This document shows positions 28,475 through 37,357 of a stretch of DNA of 64,000 nucleotides, in pieces. A program made the translations under genes and the position numbers. The notes below the pieces were generated by a model that saw only the letters and a list, made by a program, of their open reading frames with translations, was not told the DNA's origin and did not search any database. Source of the stretch: Paenilisteria portnoyi (GTDB lineage Bacteria; Bacillota; Bacilli; Lactobacillales; Listeriaceae). Within the stretch, counting starts at the first letter, position 1. Every line of letters starts with the position of its first letter. The stretch spans positions 62,001 through 126,000 of the forward strand of contig NZ_JAASTT010000008.1 of NCBI RefSeq assembly GCF_014322795.1, read 5' to 3'.

Positions 28475-29223
28475 TGAGATTCGACGGTAGAGAAAAGGAT
28501 GAACTGCGTCAAATAGAAATGGTTCCTGGGTACATAAAGCATCCGGAAGGCTCGATATTAATTACGGTTGGCGATACGAAAGTGATTTGTTCCGCTTCTG
28601 TGGAGGATCGTGTGCCGCCGTTCATGCGCGGAGAAGGTCGCGGCTGGGTTTCAGCGGAATACGCGATGTTGCCTCGTGCGACGGAACGCCGAAATATTCG
28701 CGAGTCTTCGAAGGGAAAAGTGACGGGACGGACGATGGAGATTCAGCGTTTGATTGGCCGTTCTTTGCGCGCAGTTGTTGATTTAGAAGCTTTAGGTGAA
28801 CGGACGATTTGGCTCGACTGTGATGTGATTCAAGCAGATGGCGGGACGCGTACAGCCTCGATTACTGGTGCCTTTGTTGCGATGGTGATTGCGATTGGTA
28901 AATTGCATGAGACTACCCCATTCACGAAATTTCCAGTCAAAGATTTTCTAGCCGCAACGAGTGTCGGTTTGCTTGAAAACGGCGATACCGCGCTTGATTT
29001 GAATTATGTGGAAGATAGTGCTGCCGCAGTGGATATGAATCTTGTGATGACCGGTGCTGGACGCTTTGTGGAGTTGCAAGGAACTGGCGAGGAATCTACT
29101 TTTTCAGAGGAAGAACTGAGCGAGCTTTTAGCGTTAGGGAAAAAAGGAATTCAGGAATTAGTCACTTTACAAAAAGATATTCTAGGGGCAGCTGCCGGAT
29201 TGATTGGAGGTGCTGAAGGTTGA
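28474..29223 (+). CDS. rph: Ribonuclease PH
   Basis: Phosphorolytic 3'-5' exoribonuclease that trims tRNA precursors. ATG at 28474 is nine bases after GGAGG; a GTG at 28471 is also possible. The protein has about 249 aa. Typical segments are [34 protein letters not shown] and [19 protein letters not shown]. It overlaps racE upstream and rdgB downstream by four bases each. Confidence 0.96.
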   Translation: MRFDGREKDELRQIEMVPGYIKHPEGSILITVGDTKVICSASVEDRVPPFMRGEGRGWVSAEYAMLPRATERRNIRESSKGKVTGRTMEIQRLIGRSLRAVVDLEALGERTIWLDCDVIQADGGTRTASITGAFVAMVIAIGKLHETTPFTKFPVKDFLAATSVGLLENGDTALDLNYVEDSAAAVDMNLVMTGAGRFVELQGTGEESTFSEEELSELLALGKKGIQELVTLQKDILGAAAGLIGGAEG

Positions 29224-29825
29224 AAAAACTTGTGATTGCAACGAATAACGCTGGCAAGGCTCGGGAATTCGAGAAACTTTTCGGCGCGCATGGCATTGAA
29301 ATTTTGACGTTAGCGGATTTTCCGGAAATCGGTGATATTGAGGAAACTGGTACAACTTTTGCGGAGAATGCGGCGTTGAAAGCGGAAACGGTGGCAGAGC
29401 GGATTGGACAAGTCGTGATTGGTGATGATTCTGGTTTGATTGTTGATGCGTTAGATGGCGCGCCAGGCGTGTATTCTGCGCGTTATGCCGGAAATCAGCA
29501 TAATGATGCCGATAATAACGAAAAACTGTTGAGAGAGCTTACAGGCGTGCCTAATGATGCGCGCCAAGCCAAGTTTCATTGTACGCTTGCTATTGCCTTT
29601 CCTGGAGCGACGACGGAATTTTTCACTGGGGAATGTCCTGGGCAAATATTGACCGCCGCGCAAGGAGAAAACGGTTTCGGCTATGATCCCCTCTTCTACT
29701 TGCCTGAATTTGATAAATCGATGGCTGAAATTAGCGCCGAACAGAAAAATAAAATAAGCCATCGTGCAAAAGCTTTAGAAAAAGTTGCGAAAAATATAGA
29801 CCAATTGCTAGTAAAGATTGTATAA
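29220..29825 (+). CDS. rdgB: dITP/XTP pyrophosphatase (RdgB/HAM1)
   Basis: House-cleaning enzyme that hydrolyses non-canonical purine triphosphates (XTP, ITP) to monophosphates. 201 aa. [35 protein letters not shown] and [15 protein letters not shown] are signatures. The start is TTG, coupled to the rph stop, with a GGAGGTG box inside rph. Confidence 0.96.
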   Translation: MKKLVIATNNAGKAREFEKLFGAHGIEILTLADFPEIGDIEETGTTFAENAALKAETVAERIGQVVIGDDSGLIVDALDGAPGVYSARYAGNQHNDADNNEKLLRELTGVPNDARQAKFHCTLAIAFPGATTEFFTGECPGQILTAAQGENGFGYDPLFYLPEFDKSMAEISAEQKNKISHRAKALEKVAKNIDQLLVKIV

Positions 29826-29857
29826 TGAGAAAGTGTAAGAAGATGGGGGAGAATAAT

Positions 29858-30382
29858 TTGAAATTACTAGTAGTCAGTGACAGTCATCATGAACGCGACT
29901 GTCTCATCCATTTGAAGGAAAAATATGAAGGAAATGTTGATGCGATGATCCATTGCGGCGATTCTGAGCTTGAAAAAGACGATCCCGCTATGCAAGGCTT
30001 CCATACAGTTCGGGGAAACTGTGACTTTGGCTCGGATTATCCAAATGATTGGGTCGGCGTCGTTGATGGTTACCGCATTTTTACGACTCACGGTCATTTG
30101 TATAATATCAAAATGACATTGATGAACCTGCGTTACCGCGCGCGTGAGCTGAACGCTGATTTTGTTTTTTTTGGTCATTCGCATGAGTTAGGCGTTGATA
30201 TGCTAGATAACACAATTATTTTGAATCCTGGGAGTATTTCTCTTCCAAGAGGTCGCGTTCAAGATAAGACGTATGCATTGATTGATGCAACCGATAAAGG
30301 CGTGACGATTCACTTTATGACGATTGATGATGTCGAATTAACCGAACTAACGCAAACATTCCCGCTTGTGAAGAACAACTAG
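29858..30382 (+). CDS. YfcE/MJ0936-type metallophosphoesterase
   Basis: A phosphodiesterase of the calcineurin-like fold, about 174 aa. The frame opens at 29825, but a TTG at 29858 lies after GGGGGAG and begins directly at LKLLVVSDSHHERD, so I prefer it. Metal-ligand motifs follow in order: SDSHHERD, IHCGDSE, RGNCDF, TTHGH and FGHSHELG. It is the last gene of the racE operon, as in L. monocytogenes. The natural substrate is unknown. Confidence 0.92.
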   Translation: MKLLVVSDSHHERDCLIHLKEKYEGNVDAMIHCGDSELEKDDPAMQGFHTVRGNCDFGSDYPNDWVGVVDGYRIFTTHGHLYNIKMTLMNLRYRARELNADFVFFGHSHELGVDMLDNTIILNPGSISLPRGRVQDKTYALIDATDKGVTIHFMTIDDVELTELTQTFPLVKNN

Positions 30383-30528
30383 TTTTTCACGCGGGCAAGA
30401 CCATTAAGGCGCTAAAAATGGATAAACTTGCAGTAATATGAATATTTTTTAGAAAGTTTCGCTAAAACCATTGACAAATCGCCGAAAAAATCATAGAATG
30501 ATACTTGGCTGTGAAAATTGTATAGCGC

Positions 30529-30602
<74 letters not shown>

Positions 30603-30607
30603 TTGAT

Positions 30608-30634
30608 TGACCCGTTGGAGACAGCGGGTTTTTG
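30608..30634 (+). terminator. Probable tRNA-Arg terminator
   Basis: ACCCGTT...AGCGGGTTTTTG: a short stem (ACCCG / CGGGT) followed by T-rich sequence, just after the tRNA. Confidence 0.6.
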
Positions 30635-30729
30635 TTTTGCATTAAATTCCATTTATACATTCGATTTCTTAAATGGGGCAGGATTTCAGTTTTCTAAAAA
30701 TGCAAACGCTCTATGAGTTACCACTAAAA

Positions 30730-30764
30730 AAACACCGATCAGCACACGATCGGTGTTTTCAATT
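30730..30764 (-). terminator. Terminator of the toxin-immunity operon
   Basis: AAAACACCGATC-agcacac-GATCGGTGTTTT lies just beyond the last gene of the cassette, so the operon ends before tRNA-Arg. Confidence 0.88.
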
Positions 30765-30783
30765 TCTTTTCATAGTTCAAATC

Positions 30784-31182
30784 CTAACTGTCAAACTCTA
30801 TAATTTCATAAATGTCTTTCCATTCTTGGACGTTATCATTTCTGCCTTTTGTTGCGAATTCTAAAACAAGCTTTTCGGCAGCTTCATATCCTATATAGCT
30901 AGAACTCGGAGTTGCCATCGGTTCTCCTCCGATATCATGATGTACAGTATAAACATCTACATTAGGATTAAAAGGAGCTATATAATCAGGATGACGCATA
31001 ATGAAAAAGCCGTGCTCTTCGTCTTTGAAAAATATGAGTCTATATGTCTCCCCTTCAATGAAAAGTGAAGAATCTCCCCCGCCTTGCTTCCAATAAGCAC
31101 TATCTTGATTTAATACATCCTTTAAAAATTCAGTAGATGGGTTATTGACAAATTTTCCATCTGGTCCATAATAAACTACCAT
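30784..31182 (-). CDS. Imm1-like immunity protein candidate
   Basis: A 132-aa acidic cytoplasmic protein. Its order of features resembles Imm1-type immunity proteins: an N-terminal EFLKDVLNQ helix, a beta-rich middle (SLFIEGETYRLIFF, GFFIMRHPDYIAP) and a C-terminal helix LVLEFATKGRNDNVQEWKDI matching the family's terminal F...R..V.W pattern. Imm1 proteins commonly neutralise deaminase toxins such as DddA, which matches the toxin two genes upstream. Third and last gene of the cassette. The family assignment is by eye. Confidence 0.65.
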   Translation of the reverse strand: MVVYYGPDGKFVNNPSTEFLKDVLNQDSAYWKQGGGDSSLFIEGETYRLIFFKDEEHGFFIMRHPDYIAPFNPNVDVYTVHHDIGGEPMATPSSSYIGYEAAEKLVLEFATKGRNDNVQEWKDIYEIIEFDS

Positions 31183-31220
31183 ACTACTTCCATCACTTCC
31201 ACTTTCAGAAAAAGTTACAA

Positions 31221-31715
31221 TTAGTTTTTAGCAATAAAAGATAATATATCAGATTTTGATGGGCTGTCTTTAGAAATCACAAATTCATACAGAGACTTTA
31301 TACGTTCCTTACCATCGCTCATTACATTAATATAGCAATCCAAAAAATATTGTAACAGTGTGTCATCTATATTTTCAATTGGGGCAGGTAAATAAGGCTC
31401 ATTATTTTGAAGATATGCTTGTTTATCAACGAAAGATACGGCGCTAACAATGCACTCCCACTTATCCTCGTTTTCTGGAGTTTCGTCCATCTGCATTTGC
31501 ATAAATAAACCTGCAAATTCTGTTCCATCATCTAGTATGTAATAAATTTGGTCACCAGTGATTTCTTTCTTTTCTAACCATTCCCAACATAGATCTAAAG
31601 CTTTTCTTGCATCCTCAAAATACTTACTCTGTTTTAGTAAAGGGATAATATCCTCACTTAATCCTAGATAAAAGGACACTTGTTGATCAACTGACATTGT
31701 TTCAACCATAATCAA
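31221..31715 (-). CDS. Imm6-like immunity protein candidate
   Basis: A 164-aa acidic helical protein directly downstream of the toxin (16 bp), the classic place of the cognate immunity gene. The segment DARKALDLCWEWLEKKEITG and following YYILDDG resemble the Imm6 family as I remember it. The start is TTG, six bases after GGAGGAG; ATG at 31709 is the alternative. No signal peptide or membrane segment is seen. Which of the two immunity candidates matches this toxin cannot be read from sequence. Confidence 0.6.
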   Translation of the reverse strand: MIMVETMSVDQQVSFYLGLSEDIIPLLKQSKYFEDARKALDLCWEWLEKKEITGDQIYYILDDGTEFAGLFMQMQMDETPENEDKWECIVSAVSFVDKQAYLQNNEPYLPAPIENIDDTLLQYFLDCYINVMSDGKERIKSLYEFVISKDSPSKSDILSFIAKN

Positions 31716-31731
31716 TATTTTCTCCTCCTTA

Positions 31732-33507
31732 TTATTGAACTAGCTTGCCACCACTAAGAATAAAATCAAATTTCCCCGCAGCTTTTATTCCTTCTTGCAT
31801 TTCAGTTGTTACTTTGATGACTAAATTGGGGTATTTTTGAGATAGTTGCATGAATATCCCAGGCTTAACACTAGGGTTCGCAATTCCTTGAATACAAGCT
31901 GTACAAACTCCTTTTGGATTTGATTGATGAATTGCAAAAGTTCCTGCAACTTCATCTGGACTTAAGCCGCTTCTCTCCACAGTGGCAATAAAATCATTAA
32001 TAACGCCTTCTTCTGCATGTCTAGTAAACTGTGGACTTTTTCTTGGGGCTTGTATTGGCCTGTTAGGAGCTAATTCATCTAAATCCAATAAGCCCGCCTC
32101 TTTTCTTACCAATGGTGAACCTCCTTCAAAAAGATTACCTTCCAATCCTTTTACATCTGTTTTCCCAACAGCAACCGTATCTGTTTCTGGAACTTTCCAC
32201 TTACTCCTGAGTGTAACTAAATCATCAATTCCTAATTTAATATTATCAACATGTATACTTAGATTTTCAGCAACCTCATCGCTACCGTTTAGAAAGCCCT
32301 TGGTCAACTTTTCAAATCGATGTGTACTCTCAGCTGCATTAAACATAACATGAGTTTCACCAAGCGGATCAGCCACAACGCGTGCCCGACTAAAGTTTAA
32401 GTTCTTCACACCAGTCACCATTTCATCAGCTAGCTTACTGGCTTGTACAGTTCCATTTTTCAACTGTGTCTTAGCCGCACTTGTAACGTCTTTCATGACA
32501 TTTGGGATTTTACGAATTCGCTCTGCACTCTCACGCAAGGCTTGTTTTCCCATCGTGTCTATATCGGAGAGCCCTCGTTTTGCTGTCTGTTTTAAAGTCA
32601 TTTTACTACCCAATTGAGTCGCATCTAATGCAAGGCCTCTTGCTTTTGTTGCTTGGCTAAACGCACGGATTCCCTTCATGCCTGGTATGATATCCAGTAA
32701 CGCAAATGCTCCACGCGTCGCTCGTTCTCCACAATCCATTTCGCGTCCTGTCAGCCAGTCTTTTCCGGTTGTGGCACTACTCAATTCTAGTGTACCATAC
32801 GCAACCCCGAGTGCCAATCCTGCTGGCGGACACACAATACTGACACCAATGATGACAACCGCAATCCCGATATCTCGCCAGAACTCCGTGTTTTGTTGGT
32901 CATCTCGAATCGAATTGTATTCAAAGGCGCGGGAACTGGAAACCGCCGATTGATACTGGTCATATGTAAACTTTTGATCCGGGTTTTGCTTACTATACGC
33001 AGTAAATTGTGCTTTCAAGTTATCTGCGAAAAAGTTGTCGCCGGCCATGATGTCTTTCAAATTGATTTTGTCTTTTTTCACTTCGGTTGTGGCAGGGCTC
33101 ATGCCGTAACTATAGGCACCAGTTGAAATAATCTGTGTCGCTCCTATGGTGTTTTTGGTCTCATAATCGTCAATCGATAAGCCTTCCATTTTCTCTACGA
33201 ATTTATCTATGTCTTTGTAGAATGGTTCATCAATGACTCGCTCCACCATGTTCCCAGCATCTTCTGCGTAGCTATGAAGCACTTCCATTTTTTCAAATAT
33301 TTTCTGATATTTACTTTCCTTATCTGTGAAGGAGAAAGAAATGACGCCATCACTATCATCCTTCTGGATATCGCGCTGTACATCTTCCAGATTCTTGTTT
33401 ATTTTTTTCAAATGATCTGTAATGCCTTTTCCCCAACCTAAACCAATTAACGATTTAAGCGCCTTTTCGGACTTCTCCCATTCACTCTCTTTATATTTTA
33501 CATCCAT
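31732..33507 (-). CDS. Polymorphic toxin with PT-TG region and C-terminal deaminase-like domain
   Basis: A 591-aa protein without signal peptide. Residues 1-200 are helical and resemble WXG/LXG-type N-termini of type VII secretion effectors (SLIGLGWGKGI near 20-30), but I see no firm LXG match. A hydrophobic Gly-rich stretch (about 212-238) leads to a pre-toxin TG motif, TGKDWLTGREMDCGERATRG with LLDIIPGMKG at 270-279. The C-terminal 100 residues look like a nucleic-acid deaminase: His497-Ala-Glu499 and Cys535-x-x-Cys538 in NPKGVCTAC, close to the DddA/SCP1.201 pattern. Two immunity candidates follow. Confidence 0.8.
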   Translation of the reverse strand: MDVKYKESEWEKSEKALKSLIGLGWGKGITDHLKKINKNLEDVQRDIQKDDSDGVISFSFTDKESKYQKIFEKMEVLHSYAEDAGNMVERVIDEPFYKDIDKFVEKMEGLSIDDYETKNTIGATQIISTGAYSYGMSPATTEVKKDKINLKDIMAGDNFFADNLKAQFTAYSKQNPDQKFTYDQYQSAVSSSRAFEYNSIRDDQQNTEFWRDIGIAVVIIGVSIVCPPAGLALGVAYGTLELSSATTGKDWLTGREMDCGERATRGAFALLDIIPGMKGIRAFSQATKARGLALDATQLGSKMTLKQTAKRGLSDIDTMGKQALRESAERIRKIPNVMKDVTSAAKTQLKNGTVQASKLADEMVTGVKNLNFSRARVVADPLGETHVMFNAAESTHRFEKLTKGFLNGSDEVAENLSIHVDNIKLGIDDLVTLRSKWKVPETDTVAVGKTDVKGLEGNLFEGGSPLVRKEAGLLDLDELAPNRPIQAPRKSPQFTRHAEEGVINDFIATVERSGLSPDEVAGTFAIHQSNPKGVCTACIQGIANPSVKPGIFMQLSQKYPNLVIKVTTEMQEGIKAAGKFDFILSGGKLVQ

Positions 33508-33539
33508 CTCTGTTTTATCGCCTCCTGTTTCCTTAATTT

Positions 33540-33568
33540 AGTATACCGCTTCAATAATTATACAGCAA
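33540..33568 (-). promoter_or_regulatory. Promoter of the toxin cassette
   Basis: On the minus strand TTGCTG (33563-33568), 17 bp, TATACT (33540-33545). An AGGAGG box follows, 13 bases before the toxin ATG. Confidence 0.7.
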
Positions 33569-33572
33569 GCAA

Positions 33573-33604
33573 TAAAAAAAGCCCCAGAAATTAATCTGAG
33601 GCTT
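33573..33604 (-). terminator. Terminator at the head of the toxin cassette
   Basis: On the minus strand GCCTCAGA...TCTGGGGC followed by seven T. It blocks read-through from the lysC side into the toxin operon. Confidence 0.85.
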
Positions 33605-33685
33605 CATCTCATTTAATGTTGAAAATAGATTTCGTTAATGAGACTAATTTACTGAAATAAGGGATGTCCGTAGCTTATTTTTTGA

Positions 33686-33721
33686 TAAGCCGTCGGTCAC
33701 AGGTTCGAATCCTGCTCAGGA
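33686..33721 (+). repeat. Direct repeat of tRNA-Arg 3' part, probable att scar
   Basis: 36 bp identical to 30565-30600 of tRNA-Arg except one base (33699), in the same orientation. It covers the 3' anticodon strand, T arm and most of the acceptor strand. Upstream, GTCCGTAGCTTA (33666-33677) recalls the 5' end of the tRNA, so a decayed full tRNA copy is also possible. It cannot fold as a functional tRNA. Confidence 0.85.
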
Positions 33722-33730
33722 GACAATATT

Positions 33731-33770
33731 GTAAAAAAACTCGAATTGCGCTGCAACGGCAACTCGAGTT
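33731..33770 (-). terminator. lysC terminator
   Basis: AACTCGA-ATTGC...GCAAC-TCGAGTT (12 bp with one mismatch), followed on the minus strand by a run of T. It lies between the lysC stop and the tRNA-Arg repeat. Confidence 0.88.
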
Positions 33771-33793
33771 CCACTTTCATTATCCGACGTTTT

Positions 33794-35008
33794 TCAATCT
33801 TCCAACTCAAACTGATCATGCAACACCTGCGCAGCTCTGATCATCTTCTTCTCATCCACCACAGTCGAAATTTTGATTTCCGATGTACTGATCATTTTAA
33901 TCGCTACATCATTATCCGTCAACGCCTCAAACATAAGCGCTGCGACTCCAGGATTAGAAACCATCCCAGAACCAACAATCGATACTTTCGCTAAGTTCTG
34001 CTCGGATTCTAGTTTTGCGTACTGTAACGCTTCCTGATGCTCTTCCAACACGGTTAGCGCCTCGAGTAGTGCTTTTGTTTTAATCGTGAAGGAAAGGTTA
34101 CCGTGGCCAATTCCAGTGATGCCTTGGATGATAATATCCACGTCGATATTGTTATCTGCGAGCGTTGTAAAAACTTTTGACATGCGCATGTTTTCTTTCT
34201 TATCCCAGTGAATCGTCACGCGGGTTATTTTATCTTCAAATGCGATTCCTCGCACGACTTTCGTATTTTCCACGGTCATTTCCTCCTCAATCATCGTTCC
34301 TGCTTCGATTTCGTGACTAGCACGAACTTCAAGTGGGATGCGGTAATTTTTCGCGTATTCCACAGCTCTCGGATGCAAAACGCCAGCTCCGAGATTCGCC
34401 AACTCTAGCATTTCATCATAGGTTACTCGGCTCAACTTGCGCGCATTCTTGATATAACGCGGATCTGTTGTGAAAACGCCGACGACATCTGTGCAAATGC
34501 TGCATTTATCGGCTTCTAAGGCAGCGGCTAGTGCGACGGCTGTCGTATCGGATCCGCCTCTTCCTAATGTCGTAATCTCGCCGTCTCCGCTGACGCCTTG
34601 GAAACCTGCCACAATCACGATTTGACCTTTGGCTAGCGCATCTTGAATCGTTTCCGTGTCAATGTCTAGAATTCTGGCATTGCTCGCGATCGGTTCTGTC
34701 GTGATGCCTGCTTGCCAGCCCGTGTAGGATACTGCTTCATAGTTTTTTTCGTGAAGGGCCATTGATAATAGGGAAATCGTGATTTGTTCGCCAGTCGAAA
34801 GTAGCATGTCCATTTCGCGTTTACTTGGATGCTCGCTTATTTCTAGCGCCATGTCGACTAGCCGATCTGTGGATTTTCCCATTGCTGAAACGACGACCAC
34901 TACTTGATTCCCTTTTTCAAATTCGCGGATTGCTTGATCTGCGGTTTTTTTGATTTTTTCGATGGTGCCTACTGAGGTTCCGCCGAATTTTAAAACTACT
35001 CTTCCCAA
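33794..35008 (-). CDS. lysC: Aspartate kinase
   Basis: First step of the aspartate pathway to lysine, threonine, methionine and diaminopimelate. The 404-aa protein has the kinase signature [10 protein letters not shown] and the [13 protein letters not shown] motif; two C-terminal ACT domains (about 265-404) are for feedback control. It follows uvrC by only 11 bp, with no lysine riboswitch between, so it is transcribed with uvrC. The effector amino acid cannot be read directly. Confidence 0.95.
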   Translation of the reverse strand: MGRVVLKFGGTSVGTIEKIKKTADQAIREFEKGNQVVVVVSAMGKSTDRLVDMALEISEHPSKREMDMLLSTGEQITISLLSMALHEKNYEAVSYTGWQAGITTEPIASNARILDIDTETIQDALAKGQIVIVAGFQGVSGDGEITTLGRGGSDTTAVALAAALEADKCSICTDVVGVFTTDPRYIKNARKLSRVTYDEMLELANLGAGVLHPRAVEYAKNYRIPLEVRASHEIEAGTMIEEEMTVENTKVVRGIAFEDKITRVTIHWDKKENMRMSKVFTTLADNNIDVDIIIQGITGIGHGNLSFTIKTKALLEALTVLEEHQEALQYAKLESEQNLAKVSIVGSGMVSNPGVAALMFEALTDNDVAIKMISTSEIKISTVVDEKKMIRAAQVLHDQFELED

Positions 35009-35019
35009 AAGTACCCCTC

Positions 35020-36819
35020 CTATTTCGGTTTTTCTTCGTTCATTTTGGCAAATTTTGCGTAGACTGCTTCGGCAACGGCTACTGGTACACCTGCTTCTTG
35101 GATTTCTGCAACGGATGCTACTTTTAATTTTTTCATCGAGCCAAAATGTTTTAAAATCGCTTTTTTGCGTCCTGGGCCAACGCCTGGAATCCCGTCGAGT
35201 AAGGATTGGAATCCCGTTTTGCTTCGTAGTTGGCGATGGAATGTGATGGCGAACCGGTGGACCTCATCCTGAATTCGTTGTAATAGGTAGAATTCTTGGC
35301 TATTTCGATGTAATTGCACGACCGCCAATGGGTCACCGAACAGCAGTTGACTTGTTTTGTGTTTGCTATCTTTGGCAAGTCCCGCGACCGGAATGTCCAG
35401 CCCGAGCTCATTGACCAGCACATCTTTCGCGCTATCAATTTGACCTTTCCCACCATCAATCAAAATGAGATCTGGGAGCGGCAAGCCTTCTTTGAGCACG
35501 CGCCAATAACGACGACGCACCACTTCGCGCATCGTTGCATAATCATCAGGGCCGACAACCGTTTTGATTTTATATTTGCGGTAATCGTTCTTGCTTGGGC
35601 GCCCATCGAGGAACGTAATCATCGCGGAAACTGGGTCTGTCCCATAAATATTCGAGTTATCAAAAGCCTCGATCCGGTTTGGCGTCGGAATTCCCATCGC
35701 TTCCCCAAGTTTTTCCGTAGCGCCGACCGTCCGTTCTTCATTGCGTTCGAGCAGCAGGAACTTCTCATTTAGCGCAATTTTAGCGTTTTTATATGCCAGT
35801 TTAACGAGATCCTTCTTATTGCCACGCTTTGGAACGAAAATCTTTGTATCCGGTAACAATGCCTGAATCGCCTCTTCATCCACATCGTCTGGAAGAAAAA
35901 TTTCCTGCGGTGGAATATGATTTGCCTTCTGATAAAATTGCCCGATAAACGTCAAAAAATCCTCCTCTGCATCGCTATAAAATGGGAATTGCGACACATC
36001 ACGTTCAATCAATTTACCTTGTCGAATGAAGAATACTTGCACGCACATCCAGCCTTTATCAATCGCATAACCGAACACATCGCGATCGACAAAGTCATTC
36101 ATCGTCATTTTTTGTTTCTCCATCGTCGTTTCAATCGCAGTGATTTGATCACGGAATTCAGCTGCCTTTTCGAATTCCATCGACTCGGCCGCCTCTTGCA
36201 TTTTGCCCATCAAATCCTGCTTCACTTCTTTATATCCACCATTTAAAAACTGGACAATCTCATCCGTCATCGTTTTATACGTATCGGCTTCTACTTTGAA
36301 AACGCAAGGCGCAAGGCACTGCCCCAAATGATAATACAAACAAACCTTGCTCGGCATCGTCGTACATTTGCGTAACGGGTACAACCGATCCAAAATCCGC
36401 TTCGTCTCATTTGCCGCATAAACATTCGGATACGGTCCAAAATATTTTCCCTTATCACGCTTAACTTTCCGCGTAATAATCAACCGAGGATGCTTTTCAT
36501 TCGTCAATTTTATAAAAGGATAGGTTTTGTCATCTTTTAGCATAATATTGTAGCGAGGATCATGCTTTTTAATCAAGTTTATTTCGAGCAACAGCGCCTC
36601 AACGTTCGAGGATGTCACGATATATTCAAAATCACGAATTTCTTGGACTAATCGTTGTGTTTTCCCATCATGCGAACCAGTGAAGTAGGAACGCACACGA
36701 TTCTTCAAAACCTTCGCCTTGCCAACATAAATAATCGTACCCTGCTGGTCTTTCATCAAGTAACAACCGGGCTGATCAGGCAAAAAGGCAAGCTTATTTC
36801 GGATATGTTCAGTCGTCAT
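35020..36819 (-). CDS. uvrC: UvrC, excinuclease ABC subunit C
   Basis: Makes the dual incisions in nucleotide excision repair. ATG at 36819 ([13 protein letters not shown]) follows GGAG by eight bases and gives 599 aa; an upstream in-frame start at 36828 is less likely. Domains in order: GIY-YIG nuclease ([19 protein letters not shown]), UvrB-binding UVR motif ([13 protein letters not shown]), the RNase H-like UvrC domain ([25 protein letters not shown]) and C-terminal HhH repeats ([20 protein letters not shown]). It is co-transcribed with lysC. Confidence 0.97.
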   Translation of the reverse strand: MTTEHIRNKLAFLPDQPGCYLMKDQQGTIIYVGKAKVLKNRVRSYFTGSHDGKTQRLVQEIRDFEYIVTSSNVEALLLEINLIKKHDPRYNIMLKDDKTYPFIKLTNEKHPRLIITRKVKRDKGKYFGPYPNVYAANETKRILDRLYPLRKCTTMPSKVCLYYHLGQCLAPCVFKVEADTYKTMTDEIVQFLNGGYKEVKQDLMGKMQEAAESMEFEKAAEFRDQITAIETTMEKQKMTMNDFVDRDVFGYAIDKGWMCVQVFFIRQGKLIERDVSQFPFYSDAEEDFLTFIGQFYQKANHIPPQEIFLPDDVDEEAIQALLPDTKIFVPKRGNKKDLVKLAYKNAKIALNEKFLLLERNEERTVGATEKLGEAMGIPTPNRIEAFDNSNIYGTDPVSAMITFLDGRPSKNDYRKYKIKTVVGPDDYATMREVVRRRYWRVLKEGLPLPDLILIDGGKGQIDSAKDVLVNELGLDIPVAGLAKDSKHKTSQLLFGDPLAVVQLHRNSQEFYLLQRIQDEVHRFAITFHRQLRSKTGFQSLLDGIPGVGPGRKKAILKHFGSMKKLKVASVAEIQEAGVPVAVAEAVYAKFAKMNEEKPK

Positions 36820-36888
36820 AGTTATCACTCCACATCACTGCTTTTACTTCCTCTTTAGTGTAGCATAAATCGGCTTTGTTGCAACAAA

Positions 36889-36960
36889 AAAAGCTAGGAA
36901 AAACGAAAGGAAAACGTGAACTAATTCGCGCTTCCTTTCATTTTTAACCAGCTCTTCGAC
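36889..36960 (-). terminator. trxA terminator
   Basis: On the minus strand a long stem (AGCTGG...AAAAATGAAAGGAA pairs with TTCCTTTCGTTTTT...CTAGCT) is followed by seven T. It lies just past the trxA stop. Confidence 0.9.
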
Positions 36961-36964
36961 AATT

Positions 36965-37279
36965 TTATAGATATTTCGCTAAAACTTCGTCTAATTCTTC
37001 TTTTGGACGGTAGCCGATAATTGTATCAACCACTTCGCCATCCTTCTTAATAAGCAATGTCGGGATACTCATCACACCAAATTTCCCTGGTGTTTCTTGG
37101 TTTGCATCCACGTCCATTTTAACAATTTTTAATTTGTCGCCTTGTTCTGCGTCAATTTCTTCTAGAACTGGCGCAACCATACGGCAAGGACCACACCAAG
37201 TTGCCCAAAAATCAGTAAGCACTAGACCTTCGCTCGTTTCTTTCTCGAAATCCGCGTCTGTAATTTCTTGAATAGCCAT
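36965..37279 (-). CDS. trxA: Thioredoxin
   Basis: Small cytoplasmic disulfide reductase, 104 aa. The redox-active motif is WCGPC (FWATWCGPCRMVAPVLEEI), and the cis-Pro is in GVMSIPTLLI. The start follows GGAGG. It follows mutS2 with a 78-bp gap containing a TATACT/TACAAT-rich stretch that could be its own promoter, as in Bacillus. A strong terminator follows. Confidence 0.97.
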   Translation of the reverse strand: MAIQEITDADFEKETSEGLVLTDFWATWCGPCRMVAPVLEEIDAEQGDKLKIVKMDVDANQETPGKFGVMSIPTLLIKKDGEVVDTIIGYRPKEELDEVLAKYL

Positions 37280-37357
37280 TTCTCTACCTCCTTACACATA
37301 TTGTATCGTTAGTATAGCACTGCGTCTGCGTATGGAGCCAATAATCTGCTCAAAATC

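Noticed and set aside
33666-33721. Second functional tRNA-Arg
   Set aside because: D arm and anticodon 5' strand are missing or replaced by a T-run; only the 3' part is preserved.
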